This document shows, piece after piece, positions 1 through 5,188 of a DNA stretch of 10,059 nucleotides. Source of the stretch: Thermaerobacter marianensis (GTDB lineage Bacteria > Bacillota > Sulfobacillia > DYIH01); assembly GCA_020723785.1 (NCBI GenBank), contig DYIH01000047.1, forward strand, positions 1 to 10,059, in the 5' to 3' direction. How positions within the stretch are numbered: position 1 is the first letter of the stretch; each line of letters opens with the position of its first letter. The notes under the pieces were generated by a model. It did not search any database and was not told where the DNA came from. It saw only the letters and a list, made by a program, of their open reading frames with translations. A program made the position numbers and the translations under genes.

Positions 1-10
1 GCAGATCGGG

Positions 11-640
11 TTACCTCGGCTTTGCCACGGCGCCGCCGGTCACGTTCTCGCCCAGGCGCTTGATGCCAAACAGGCCAAGCAGGCCCGTCCGGTGCTCCGC
101 CTGAGCGTCTACCACCACGGCGTCCTGCCCTGCCCGCGTGATCCGCGGCTGGCCGGCGCCGGCCACGCGCCGGGCGTTGGCCTCGTAAGCCGCTCTGGCG
201 GCCGCCTCCGGCTCCCGGCCGGGACGAATCTCGGCCCAGCGGCGCGATACCGAAAAACCCTGGTAGACGTACCGGGTGTGCGAGATCATCCCCATCGCAT
301 CGTCCATGCGCCGCCGGGCTACAGTATCCGCATCCCGCGCCAGCACCCGCCGCGCATCGACGCTCCAGGGGTGCCAATCGCGGTAACAGGATTCGCCGCC
401 GTCCTCGTCGGTGGTGCAGTGCTCGTCCTCGTACTGGCCATAAACTGTGATGTCTTGATACTCATCCGCCTCCTGGACAGCCGCCAGGCCCGCCGCGTCC
501 ACAGCGGTCTGGAGCCGGGCGCGCTGGATGCGCTGGAAGCCGAAATCCAGGCTCACGGCTGCGACGGCCATGAAGAGGCCGAGGAAGAGCGCGGTCCAAA
601 TCAATACGGAGCCGCGTTCGTCTTGAATAGTTTTTAGCAC
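11..640 (-). CDS. TadG-like Flp pilus pseudopilin (TadE/TadG N-terminal domain)
   Basis: Predicted 209-residue minor pseudopilin of the Tad pilus, anchored in the membrane by its N-terminus. Seen: a short basic leader, then DERGS at residues 7-11, a hydrophobic segment at about 12-30, and the motif LQTAVDAAGLAA at 43-54, typical of the TadE/G-like N-terminal family where it reads close to LQxAxDAAALA. The rest is hydrophilic with a cysteine pair at 75 and 85. I chose the GTG at 640 because GGGGGAAG (654-647) lies at good distance; an in-frame TTG at 661 falls inside a terminator tail and has no SD. The sister TadE gene has its ERGS at the same distance from its start, which supports this choice. 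Many TadG proteins are longer and carry a von Willebrand-type domain; none is visible here. The residue at +5 after the glycine is Trp, not Glu. Family call is fairly sure, exact role inferred. Confidence 0.8.
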   Translation of the reverse strand: MLKTIQDERGSVLIWTALFLGLFMAVAAVSLDFGFQRIQRARLQTAVDAAGLAAVQEADEYQDITVYGQYEDEHCTTDEDGGESCYRDWHPWSVDARRVLARDADTVARRRMDDAMGMISHTRYVYQGFSVSRRWAEIRPGREPEAAARAAYEANARRVAGAGQPRITRAGQDAVVVDAQAEHRTGLLGLFGIKRLGENVTGGAVAKPR

Positions 641-653
641 GTTTGCTTCCCCC

Positions 654-686
654 AAAAGCAAAGCCCCGGTGATTTACCGGGGCTTC
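654..686 (-). terminator. Intrinsic terminator after the DUF4160-DUF2442 pair
   Basis: A perfect 10-bp stem (662-671 with 677-686, arm AAGCCCCGGT) closes a 5-nt loop. On the minus strand it is followed by TTTGCTTTT (662-654). It lies 34 nt after the DUF2442 stop and only about 20 nt before the GTG of the TadG-like gene, so that gene depends on read-through or on a promoter I cannot identify with confidence. Confidence 0.85.
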
Positions 687-719
687 GGATATTATGATTT
701 TGTGCCTCCCCTTCTGAAT

Positions 720-1025
720 TTATTCGATAGTTGCCGTCTCTTCATGTTTTACGTTTATATCCATCGGCCAATCAAACAACGTTTCTGCGGTCAGCAATGC
801 CCGAACATCAATATCCTCATCTACATCAGGCCAATACAGTCCCAACCCGTCGGCAACGATCACAATATGAGCGCGTTGCTCCGGGGTGGCTTTAACGAGC
901 CTCTGCGACCAAGCCACTGGGAATTCCAGCACACGACCATCAGCAAAAGTTACACGCACCCTTTCGGTGCCCACCAAAGCGACAGCCACGGCTCGTGGAT
1001 TTGTTCTAATAATTCGCCCCGGCAC
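720..1025 (-). CDS. DUF2442 protein, partner of the adjacent DUF4160 protein
   Basis: A 101-residue protein recognised as DUF2442. Seen: the core VTFADGR at about residues 25-31, FPVAWSQRL at 35-43, ATPEQR at 46-51 and LYWPDVDEDIDVRALL at about 63-78, which match the family's usual pattern (F-DGR, FP-W--RL, ATPEQ, G--WP-LDEDI-V--LL). It starts at a GTG that overlaps the end of the DUF4160 gene by 20 bp, with GGAAGG just 3 nt upstream, so translation is probably coupled. DUF4160-DUF2442 pairs are common small mobile gene pairs in bacteria and are often suspected of being toxin-antitoxin-like; the biochemical role is not known to me. Composition is AT-richer than the Tad genes. Confidence 0.85.
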   Translation of the reverse strand: MPGRIIRTNPRAVAVALVGTERVRVTFADGRVLEFPVAWSQRLVKATPEQRAHIVIVADGLGLYWPDVDEDIDVRALLTAETLFDWPMDINVKHEETATIE

Positions 1026-1266
1026 GTTCCTTCCGCCACCTTTCTAAGAAACTAGTTTTATGTTTGGCTGTAATTTTGATGATCGTTTTTCTTTCCTGGT
1101 CATTAAAATCTACCATAAATTCAACAGCTAAAGCAGGTTCCAACCATATCTTAGCATATCCCGATCCCCCATGCATTCGTTCAACATGTATGTGGGCAGG
1201 TTCTTTTAAATCCCCCATACGAAAATAGAATCGAAATCCTGCTTCCCGATGGATTGTCGGACTCAT
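1006..1266 (-). CDS. DUF4160 protein, first gene of a toxin-antitoxin-like pair
   Basis: An 86-residue protein recognised as DUF4160 from its N-terminus MSPTIHREAGFRFYFRMGD, the motif EPAHIHVER at about 22-30, the AKIWLEP segment at about 38-44 and the C-terminal FLERW (about 73-77). The ATG at 1266 is preceded by a textbook AAAGGAG (1281-1275) with 8-nt spacing. It begins only about 20 nt after an intrinsic terminator, leaving little room for a promoter; I see no convincing -35/-10 pair. It overlaps DUF2442 by 20 bp. Function is unproven; the genetic arrangement (two very small overlapping genes, atypical composition, own terminator) fits a mobile toxin-antitoxin-like unit. Confidence 0.87.
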   Translation of the reverse strand: MSPTIHREAGFRFYFRMGDLKEPAHIHVERMHGGSGYAKIWLEPALAVEFMVDFNDQERKTIIKITAKHKTSFLERWRKERAGANY

Positions 1267-1288
1267 TATGAAGTCTCCTTTGTAAGAG

Positions 1289-1323
1289 AAAAAGCGGCGG
1301 CGCCTGTTTTCAGCGCCGCCGCT
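1289..1323 (-). terminator. Intrinsic terminator of the secreted-protein operon
   Basis: A perfect 11-bp stem (1293-1303 with 1313-1323, arm AGCGGCGGCGC), a 9-nt loop and a minus-strand TTTTCTCTT tail. It sits 12 nt after the stop of the secreted protein gene and ends transcription there before the DUF4160 gene. Confidence 0.9.
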
Positions 1324-1335
1324 CCGTCATCTTTG

Positions 1336-2307
1336 TCAGCGGAACAATTCGAACTTCAGATTGCCCGTATGTGGCCCGCACGTCGGACACCCCGCAGGCG
1401 GCGTCCAGATGCGGCAGACGCCGTTCTCGTCCGGTATCCACCGCGTCCCGTCGGGAAGCGGCGGAGGGCACGGGCTGGGTGGCTGCTCAGGCTCCTTCGG
1501 CGGCTCAACCACCCGGCACGTTGGGCAGTTCGGGTCCGGCAACAGCGGGAACCAGGCGTCGGCGTCGAACACGTAGTCCCAATACTTCACCCGCCACTTC
1601 TCCCCCCGCTCCAGCGGCGGCTGGAGGCAGATGTTGAGCAGCATCGTGCCGGGAACGCCCTTGCCCAGGAAGGGGTAGACCGCGCTCCACCAGTCCTGAC
1701 CGGGGGTCAGGCCCCGCTCGGCCAGAACCGAGTTCAGAAGCTCACGGGTGACGACCGGCTGGGTCCCGCGCTCGCCCAGCGGCAAGGCGTCGGGTATGCT
1801 GCGCAGGTCAACGGTATCGCCGAACCGGGCCGGCCGGTCCCGGAGCCACGACGCGGCCGTCGGCGGCGGCGGCTGCGGCGGCGCAAAGCCGTCTTGCCGC
1901 CAGACTTGGGTTGCGAAGTTGAGGCACCCGGAGTCGCCGCGTCCGGTCACGAAGGTGGTCGTGATGCGCACGCCATTGACATCGTAGGTGATGTCGCGGC
2001 TGGCCCAGGTCTTTTTCACTTTCCAGAACCCGCCAGCCTTTAAGGTGCTGGCGAGACTCGTCACGCTGAAATCCGCCGCCAGCCGCTCGACCTGGCCAGG
2101 GCCGCGGATGATCGCAGCGGCGGCGGGCTTGCCGCCCTCGAAGCGGGTGAGGAGACAGGCACCGCCGGGGAGGGGTTCGGCAGTGATTAAGTTGGGCCAC
2201 GCCCCGAAAGACTTTCCGCTCGCCCCACAAGGCTCCGGGGCCGCCCAAACAACAGGGGCCGCCAACAGGACGGCCCCCAGCATCAGCAAGGTTGCGATTT
2301 TTCTCAC
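1336..2307 (-). CDS. Secreted cysteine- and proline-rich protein of unknown function
   Basis: 323 residues, family not recognised. Seen: a clear Sec signal peptide (basic MRK, hydrophobic core 5-20, likely cut after VWA at about 22). The mature chain has ten cysteines (27, 51, 128, 227, 261, 264, 280, 298, 307, 310), including two identical CPTC motifs at 261-264 and 307-310, and proline-rich stretches at 143-149 and 267-284. The middle is a globular-looking domain with many aromatic residues (WW at 206-207, WDY at 243-245). Paired cysteines outside the cell suggest disulfides or metal binding. Start: GTG at 2307, with GGAGGT (2322-2317) that lies over the last codons of the upstream gene; the two genes are 2 nt apart and probably coupled. 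Its place in the Tad locus suggests a surface or pilus-associated role, which is inference. It ends in a strong terminator. Confidence 0.75.
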   Translation of the reverse strand: MRKIATLLMLGAVLLAAPVVWAAPEPCGASGKSFGAWPNLITAEPLPGGACLLTRFEGGKPAAAAIIRGPGQVERLAADFSVTSLASTLKAGGFWKVKKTWASRDITYDVNGVRITTTFVTGRGDSGCLNFATQVWRQDGFAPPQPPPPTAASWLRDRPARFGDTVDLRSIPDALPLGERGTQPVVTRELLNSVLAERGLTPGQDWWSAVYPFLGKGVPGTMLLNICLQPPLERGEKWRVKYWDYVFDADAWFPLLPDPNCPTCRVVEPPKEPEQPPSPCPPPLPDGTRWIPDENGVCRIWTPPAGCPTCGPHTGNLKFELFR

Positions 2308-2309
2308 GA

Positions 2310-2867
2310 TTACCGCACCTCCACCGGGCCGAACGCTTTAGATAAGTCCGGGGGTTGGATTTTAGCCGCGGCTTCGCAGAGAAGCTTCGCATACCCCTCG
2401 ACGAATGACCGCGTAGCATTTTCCCAGCCATTCGGCCACGGGTTACGCAACCCGCACTTCGCCGCCAGCTTCGCCATCAAGTCCCGCGCCTCTTCAGGCG
2501 TCAGCACCGGGTCGTTCGGGGCCTCGGCCTTCGCCGCCGCCTGCTTCACAGCGGCTTTCCTGGCCTTGGCCTCCTCCTCCGCCTTCCGCTTAGCCTCCTC
2601 CTCGGCCCGCCGCCTGGCCTCCTCCTCCGCCTTCCGCCGGGCCTCCTCCGCCGCCTTGGCCTGCCGCGCCTTCTCCTCGGCGCACAGCCGCTCCGCCTCC
2701 GCCACGGCGCGGACCTGCGGCAGCGGGGGCAGGCCGCAGCCTCGCAGCACCGCCCCGGCGCGGGCCTGCTCGGCAGCAGCAATATGGCGGGCATAGACAG
2801 CATACCCGGCCGCTACAGCCACTCCGGTCACCAAGACAATTCCAATCCAAACCCGTGCCCGCGACAT
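2310..2867 (-). CDS. Membrane-anchored protein with TolA-like Ala/Glu/Arg helix
   Basis: 185 residues, no confident family. Seen: short basic N-terminus, one membrane segment at about 7-26, then a long charged helix (about 53-115) made of repeats near AEEEARRR/AEEEAKRK, and a C-terminal part with cysteines at 138 and 164 (also 44 and 62). The repeating charged helix resembles TolA domain II or a single alpha helix and may act as a rigid spacer between membrane and an outside partner; this is by appearance, not homology. I prefer the ATG at 2867 because AGAGGTGA (2880-2873) precedes it at good spacing; a longer in-frame start at 2927 lacks such a site. The gene is the first of a two-gene unit with the secreted protein and is divergent from a small plus-strand gene. 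Confidence 0.72.
   Translation of the reverse strand: MSRARVWIGIVLVTGVAVAAGYAVYARHIAAAEQARAGAVLRGCGLPPLPQVRAVAEAERLCAEEKARQAKAAEEARRKAEEEARRRAEEEAKRKAEEEAKARKAAVKQAAAKAEAPNDPVLTPEEARDLMAKLAAKCGLRNPWPNGWENATRSFVEGYAKLLCEAAAKIQPPDLSKAFGPVEVR
2569..2640 (-). repeat. Three tandem 24-bp coding repeats in the charged helix
   Basis: Three consecutive 24-bp units (2569-2592, 2593-2616, 2617-2640), each beginning gcctcctcctc on the plus strand, encode 8-residue units of the AEEEARRR type. A decayed fourth unit starts at 2641. The 24-bp period keeps the reading frame, so copy-number change would only lengthen or shorten the helix. Confidence 0.8.
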
Positions 2868-2893
2868 ATCAATCACCTCTGATAAAACGTAAA

Positions 2894-2922
2894 CTGACAT
2901 AATTATTTTCTTAGCCGACAAT
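2894..2922 (+). promoter_or_regulatory. Candidate sigma-A promoter of the 60-residue plus-strand gene
   Basis: CTGACA (2894-2899), a 17-bp AT-rich spacer and GACAAT (2917-2922) give a fair -35/-10 match. Transcription would start near 2929 and leave a leader of about 70 nt. The leader includes an imperfect hairpin (2959-2966 with 2973-2981) just before the SD. No equally good promoter is visible for the divergent minus-strand gene. Confidence 0.45.
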
Positions 2923-2997
2923 CGCATCCATGTTCAAGCAGGAAATACGGCCACAATGTTGAAATCTCCTTTGATTTTCAAGCTGGAGGGATGTTCG

Positions 2998-3180
2998 ATG
3001 CCGCCGTACTGCCCCTACTTCGGCACCGGAAACACCGACTGCCGCGTTACCGGGCGCTGGGAGAAGCAAGACCGGCTGCTGGTCGATTACTATTGCAAAA
3101 ATGCCCAGAACGCGCCGCTCTGTCCTCGCCTCCAAGAAGCCGAGCGGCTGAAAGTCCAGAAACAAATGAGCCAGCGTTGA
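2998..3180 (+). CDS. 60-residue cysteine-rich protein, family not recognised
   Basis: The only gene I accept on the plus strand. Seen: 60 residues with four cysteines at 5, 15, 33 and 42 (CPYF at 5-8, TDCRVTG at 13-19, YYCKN at 31-35, PLCPR at 40-44), followed by a charged C-terminal helix. The spacing could hold one metal ion or a small iron-sulfur cluster, but nothing proves it. The ATG at 2998 has GGAGGG (2985-2990) 7 nt upstream; an in-frame ATG at 2956 lacks an SD. A candidate promoter lies at 2894-2922. Its stop is 2 nt from the stop of the converging minus-strand gene, with no terminator between. It interrupts a run of minus-strand Tad-locus genes, so it may be a separate insertion or a local regulator. 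Confidence 0.65.
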   Translation: MPPYCPYFGTGNTDCRVTGRWEKQDRLLVDYYCKNAQNAPLCPRLQEAERLKVQKQMSQR

Positions 3181-3182
3181 CC

Positions 3183-3590
3183 CTACTCAATCAGTTTTCG
3201 CACCGGCAGCGCTTCCAGCCGTTCGCGGAGAAATTCATCGAACTCCGACACCACAGACCAGAACTCGTACTCCCGGACACCGAATTCATGAAGGAGGGCG
3301 AGAATCATGTCCGCCCTCTTTTCCACTTCTGGGTCCGGCTGCTCCACCTGACAACCGTGCATGTCAAAATGCACCCCCGTCTTGGGCCAGTGAGGATTCC
3401 TGTTGCGCAGCGCATTGCGTATGGCGATTTCTGCTGCCCAGGTGAAGTCCACCCGGCGCAGAATCTCGGCAAACACCATCCGCTTAACCCGGCGCATAAC
3501 CGCTTCTTTAACTGCCCGCGCTTTCAGCCACGGCAAATCTTGAAGCGCCTCAAATATAACATACGCCTCCGGCCTGTAAGCGCGGCTCAT
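3183..3590 (-). CDS. 135-residue soluble protein of unknown function
   Basis: Not recognised. Seen: mostly helical, no signal peptide or membrane segment, a basic stretch at about 24-46 (KARAVKEAVMRRVKRM within it), HFDMHGC at 74-80 and an acidic, aromatic C-terminal part (EFWSVVSEFDEF at 109-120). The ATG at 3590 overlaps the stop of the upstream membrane-protein gene by 4 bp (ATGA) and has GGAGGTG five nt before it, so it is translationally coupled and belongs to the accessory end of the Tad operon. It is the last gene before the converging plus-strand gene. A partner of the membrane protein just upstream is a reasonable guess only. Confidence 0.7.
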   Translation of the reverse strand: MSRAYRPEAYVIFEALQDLPWLKARAVKEAVMRRVKRMVFAEILRRVDFTWAAEIAIRNALRNRNPHWPKTGVHFDMHGCQVEQPDPEVEKRADMILALLHEFGVREYEFWSVVSEFDEFLRERLEALPVRKLIE

Positions 3591-4111
3591 TGGAGCACCT
3601 CCGCCACGCCTCTCAATCCCCAGCCCCACCCAACCACCATCCCCGCCACAGCCTTGACCCCCAGCGCCAGCCCCACGGCCTTCGCCGCCTGCCACCCGGC
3701 CCGCAGCGCCGGGGACTCCAGCGCCCCGGCAATGTCGGACCGCGCCGCCGCCCACAACAGCGCCACAACCAGCGCGGCCCACGCCAGATGGGCCGGAGTC
3801 AGGCGCCACAGCCAGCCGTCCGCGCCGAGTGAGAAGGTGAAGTCCGGGCAGGGCGTCTGCGGAAAATTCAGCGCCGCCTGGCCGGCCCGGAGAAGACCAC
3901 ACACAGCGTCCGAAACCGCCCCGGCTCCAGACGCCCGCGTCTCCGGCAAGGCCGCGTTTGCCGGCAACGGAAGCGTCCACGGCGGCGCCAGCCCCGCCGT
4001 GACGGCCCGCGCCCACCACCGCCGCCAAATGAACAGCCCGGCCGCCCGGACCAGGGCCGGGGCAGCCAGGATCAAGCTGAAGCCGTTTCGATCCCGGCGC
4101 ACCGGTCGCAT
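3587..4111 (-). CDS. Membrane protein with about three membrane segments, unknown
   Basis: 174 residues, not recognised. Seen: hydrophobic segments at about 11-29, 106-123 and 143-166, with a loop between the first two (about 35-100) that is Ala/Pro-rich and carries cysteines at 71 and 88. If the first segment leads that loop outside, the two cysteines could form a disulfide. Two starts are possible: ATG 4111, with GAGGTG 8 nt upstream but overlapping the zinc-protein gene by 40 bp, or TTG 4075, in a 4-bp TTGA overlap with that gene's stop but without a good SD. I give the ATG. The gene lies in the run from tadE to the 135-residue protein and probably adds a small membrane component to the pilus machine; that role is inferred from position. 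Confidence 0.65.
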   Translation of the reverse strand: MRPVRRDRNGFSLILAAPALVRAAGLFIWRRWWARAVTAGLAPPWTLPLPANAALPETRASGAGAVSDAVCGLLRAGQAALNFPQTPCPDFTFSLGADGWLWRLTPAHLAWAALVVALLWAAARSDIAGALESPALRAGWQAAKAVGLALGVKAVAGMVVGWGWGLRGVAEVLQ

Positions 4112-4245
4112 ACCGCCAGCACCTCGATCCGCCCGTCAGGGCGATGCAGGATCATCTCCACCGTGCAGTCCTTGCAGGCCAGGTGCAGGCATTTAGCGCA
4201 ACGGACAAGACCAGCGGACCGGCGACAGCAAGAACAAGCGGCCAT
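4072..4245 (-). CDS. 57-residue FYVE-like double zinc-finger protein
   Basis: Seen: nearly half the conserved-looking positions are cysteines arranged as four CxxC pairs, at 4/7, 16/19, 24/27 and 46/49 (spacing CX2C-X8-CX2C-X4-CX2C-X18-CX2C), plus His21 and an extra Cys6. This order and the short X4 gap match the cross-brace layout of FYVE-type zinc fingers, including the VCDRC ending. The lipid-binding signatures of true FYVE domains (WxxD, RHHCR) are absent, so I claim only fold resemblance and binding of two zinc ions. I choose the ATG at 4245, with GAGGTGG (4257-4251) upstream; a GTG nine nt earlier lies inside that SD. A CRISPR-repeat-like hairpin ends directly next to the SD. Role in the Tad operon is unknown; it may be an adaptor. 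Confidence 0.72.
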   Translation of the reverse strand: MAACSCCRRSAGLVRCAKCLHLACKDCTVEMILHRPDGRIEVLAVCDRCAGIETASA

Positions 4246-4257
4246 CAGGACCACCTC

Positions 4258-4294
4258 GTTTCAATCCTCACCCGGCTCGGAGGCCAGGTGCTGC
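4258..4294 (-). repeat. Solitary CRISPR-repeat-like hairpin element B (37 nt)
   Basis: Read on the minus strand (4294 to 4258), the element starts GCAGC, has an 8-bp stem (CACCTGGC with GCCGGGTG, one G-T wobble), a 6-nt loop and the tail GAGGATTGAAAC. ATTGAAAC is the classic 3' end of many type I and III CRISPR repeats. It starts 12 nt after the tadE stop and abuts the SD of the zinc-finger gene. It matches element A (5189-5225) at 25 of 37 positions. No second copy lies at spacer distance, so this is not an array. Confidence 0.65.
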
Positions 4295-4306
4295 TATTCC
4301 CAATAT

Positions 4307-4732
4307 TCAAGGCGTCTCCCTTCGGAATGTCGCACTGGCCGTGAACGTCCACTGCCCCGGATCATTCTGGCCCTGTCCGAACAGCCGGGGCAGCCCCGGC
4401 ACAAAATTGGGCTGGCTGTACCGGGCGGTCAGGGTGATATACCCGTCCGCCCCCTGACTGATGGTGATGTCACGGTTCCGGTCGAACCTGGACGCGGCCA
4501 CGGACAGCGAGGAGTTGACCAGAATCTGCTCAACTTTTGCTCTGGCACCGGCCTCATCGCCGGTGATGGCGTAGTACCGTCCGCCTTCCCGCGCCCCCTG
4601 CTCCAGAGCCTGGATCGTGCCGATGTTGATGGCCCACTGCAGCGCCCCCAGGGTCAGGCCGATCAGCAGCCCGCCAACAAGAGCAAACTCCAGCAGCGCC
4701 GAACCGCGCTCCTCACGCAAAACTCCGCGCAC
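4307..4732 (-). CDS. tadE: TadE-like pseudopilin of the Flp pilus
   Basis: 141-residue minor pseudopilin expected to be processed by the TadV/CpaA prepilin peptidase and built into or near the pilus base. Seen: ERGSALLEFALVGGLL at 8-23, the TadE signature, with the cut site after Gly10 and Glu at +5, then a hydrophobic helix to about residue 32 and a soluble C-terminal domain. I choose GTG 4732 because GGAGGTGG (4745-4738) sits 5 nt upstream; the ATG at 4747 overlaps this SD and has none of its own. The start also places ERGS at residue 8-11, nearly as in the TadG-like protein. It follows the pilin gene after a 139-nt gap with hairpins and precedes CRISPR-like element B. Confidence 0.85.
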   Translation of the reverse strand: MRGVLREERGSALLEFALVGGLLIGLTLGALQWAINIGTIQALEQGAREGGRYYAITGDEAGARAKVEQILVNSSLSVAASRFDRNRDITISQGADGYITLTARYSQPNFVPGLPRLFGQGQNDPGQWTFTASATFRRETP

Positions 4733-4737
4733 CAAGA

Positions 4738-4745
4738 CCACCTCC
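4738..4745 (-). promoter_or_regulatory. SD site fixing the tadE start
   Basis: Minus-strand GGAGGTGG with 5-nt spacing to the GTG at 4732. It overlaps the ATG at 4747-4745, which argues against that longer start. Confidence 0.75.
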
Positions 4746-4761
4746 ATAGCCAGGGGCTTGC

Positions 4762-4786
4762 GGCGGCCTGTTCCTGGTCAGCCGCC
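4762..4786 (-). other. Small hairpin upstream of tadE
   Basis: GGCGGC (4762-4767) and GCCGCC (4781-4786) can pair across a 13-nt loop, about 17 nt before the tadE SD. It could affect read-through or translation, but so GC-rich a sequence forms such short stems often. Confidence 0.3.
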
Positions 4787-4824
4787 TCCCCATAGTTGCT
4801 CAGCCGCACCCCAGACCGTCTGCC

Positions 4825-4870
4825 AAAAACGCAGCGGACACCCTAGGCTGGGGCTGAACCCCAGCGGTGT
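4825..4870 (-). terminator. Post-pilin hairpin, partial terminator or mRNA stabiliser
   Basis: Directly after the flp stop, a perfect 7-bp stem (4847-4853 with 4859-4865, 5-nt loop) is extended by an outer 5-bp stem (4838-4842 with 4866-4870) across a small bulge. Minus-strand TTTTT follows at 4829-4825, but 8 nt from the stem, so it is not a canonical terminator. Such a structure after a major pilin gene would favour abundant pilin message with reduced read-through to tadE. Confidence 0.55.
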
Positions 4871-4871
4871 G

Positions 4872-5075
4872 TTACGGGCAGCCGGCGGCGTTGGGGTTCT
4901 CGACGCAGGTGCCCATGGTAGTGAACTTGCCGCCAACTTTGGTCATCATGTTCTTGCCAGGCCCGAAGGCAAGCAGCAGCACCAGGGCCGCGACGATGGC
5001 CAGGGCGATTAACTCCGACCCCCCGCGTTCGCAGCGCATGACCCGCCGCAGCACACCAGAAACGCGCTTCAGCAC
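4872..5075 (-). CDS. flp: Flp-like type IVb pilin
   Basis: Likely major pilin of the Tad fibre, 67 residues. Seen: basic leader ending CERGG (15-19), then a hydrophobic helix SELIALAIVAALVLLLAF at 20-37 and a short hydrophilic tail with cysteines at 57 and 66. Size, leader and single N-terminal helix fit the Flp/Flp1 pilins. Odd: the canonical cut-site motif has Glu-Tyr at +5/+6 after Gly, whereas here Glu is at +2 or +3 and there is no Tyr. The GTG at 5075 has a very strong GGGAGGAGGTGA SD. The gene stands apart in the operon, with a structured leader of about 140 nt after tadC and a hairpin after its stop, as expected for a highly expressed component. A Flp call is favoured over a pseudopilin by size and by position next to tadC. 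Confidence 0.75.
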   Translation of the reverse strand: MLKRVSGVLRRVMRCERGGSELIALAIVAALVLLLAFGPGKNMMTKVGGKFTTMGTCVENPNAAGCP

Positions 5076-5081
5076 GACACT

Positions 5082-5093
5082 TCACCTCCTCCC
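5082..5093 (-). promoter_or_regulatory. Very strong SD of the Flp-like pilin gene
   Basis: Minus-strand GGGAGGAGGTGA with 6-nt spacing to the GTG at 5075. It is among the strongest SD sites in the window, which fits high pilin output. Confidence 0.8.
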
Positions 5094-5107
5094 TGTGCCC
5101 GCAGAGG

Positions 5108-5154
5108 AAACAGCCGCCGGGCGCCGACCCTCCTGGCCCTCGAAGCGGCTGTTT
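5108..5154 (-). other. 10-bp inverted repeat in the flp leader
   Basis: AAACAGCCGC (5108-5117) and GCGGCTGTTT (5145-5154) are perfect inverted copies around a 27-nt GC-rich loop. In the minus-strand RNA the stem ends about 14 nt before the SD and is followed by UUUCCUCU. It could be an mRNA stabiliser, a weak attenuator or a binding site for a dimeric regulator; the long loop makes a plain terminator less likely. Confidence 0.55.
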
Positions 5155-5188
5155 GTCCCTCACTCTAATTGGTTCTGACAGGGTTATT

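Larger units (their letters stand above)
687..1288. other. AT-richer island between two terminators
   Basis: The stretch holding the DUF4160 and DUF2442 genes is visibly richer in A and T than the GC-rich genes on both sides, most clearly at 1030-1290. It is bounded by an intrinsic terminator on each side and interrupts the Tad gene set. This looks like a horizontally acquired cassette. I found no flanking direct repeats, integrase or insertion sequence, so the mode of entry is unknown. Confidence 0.6.

Noticed and set aside
1923..1950. RGD tripeptide in the secreted protein as an integrin-type motif
   Set aside because: A single RGD in a 323-residue bacterial protein is expected by chance and nothing else supports host-cell binding.
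2991..4196. 401-residue plus-strand open frame
   Set aside because: It covers the small plus-strand gene in another frame and three minus-strand genes that have SDs and coupled starts; its protein is Pro/Arg/Ala-rich without domain signs.
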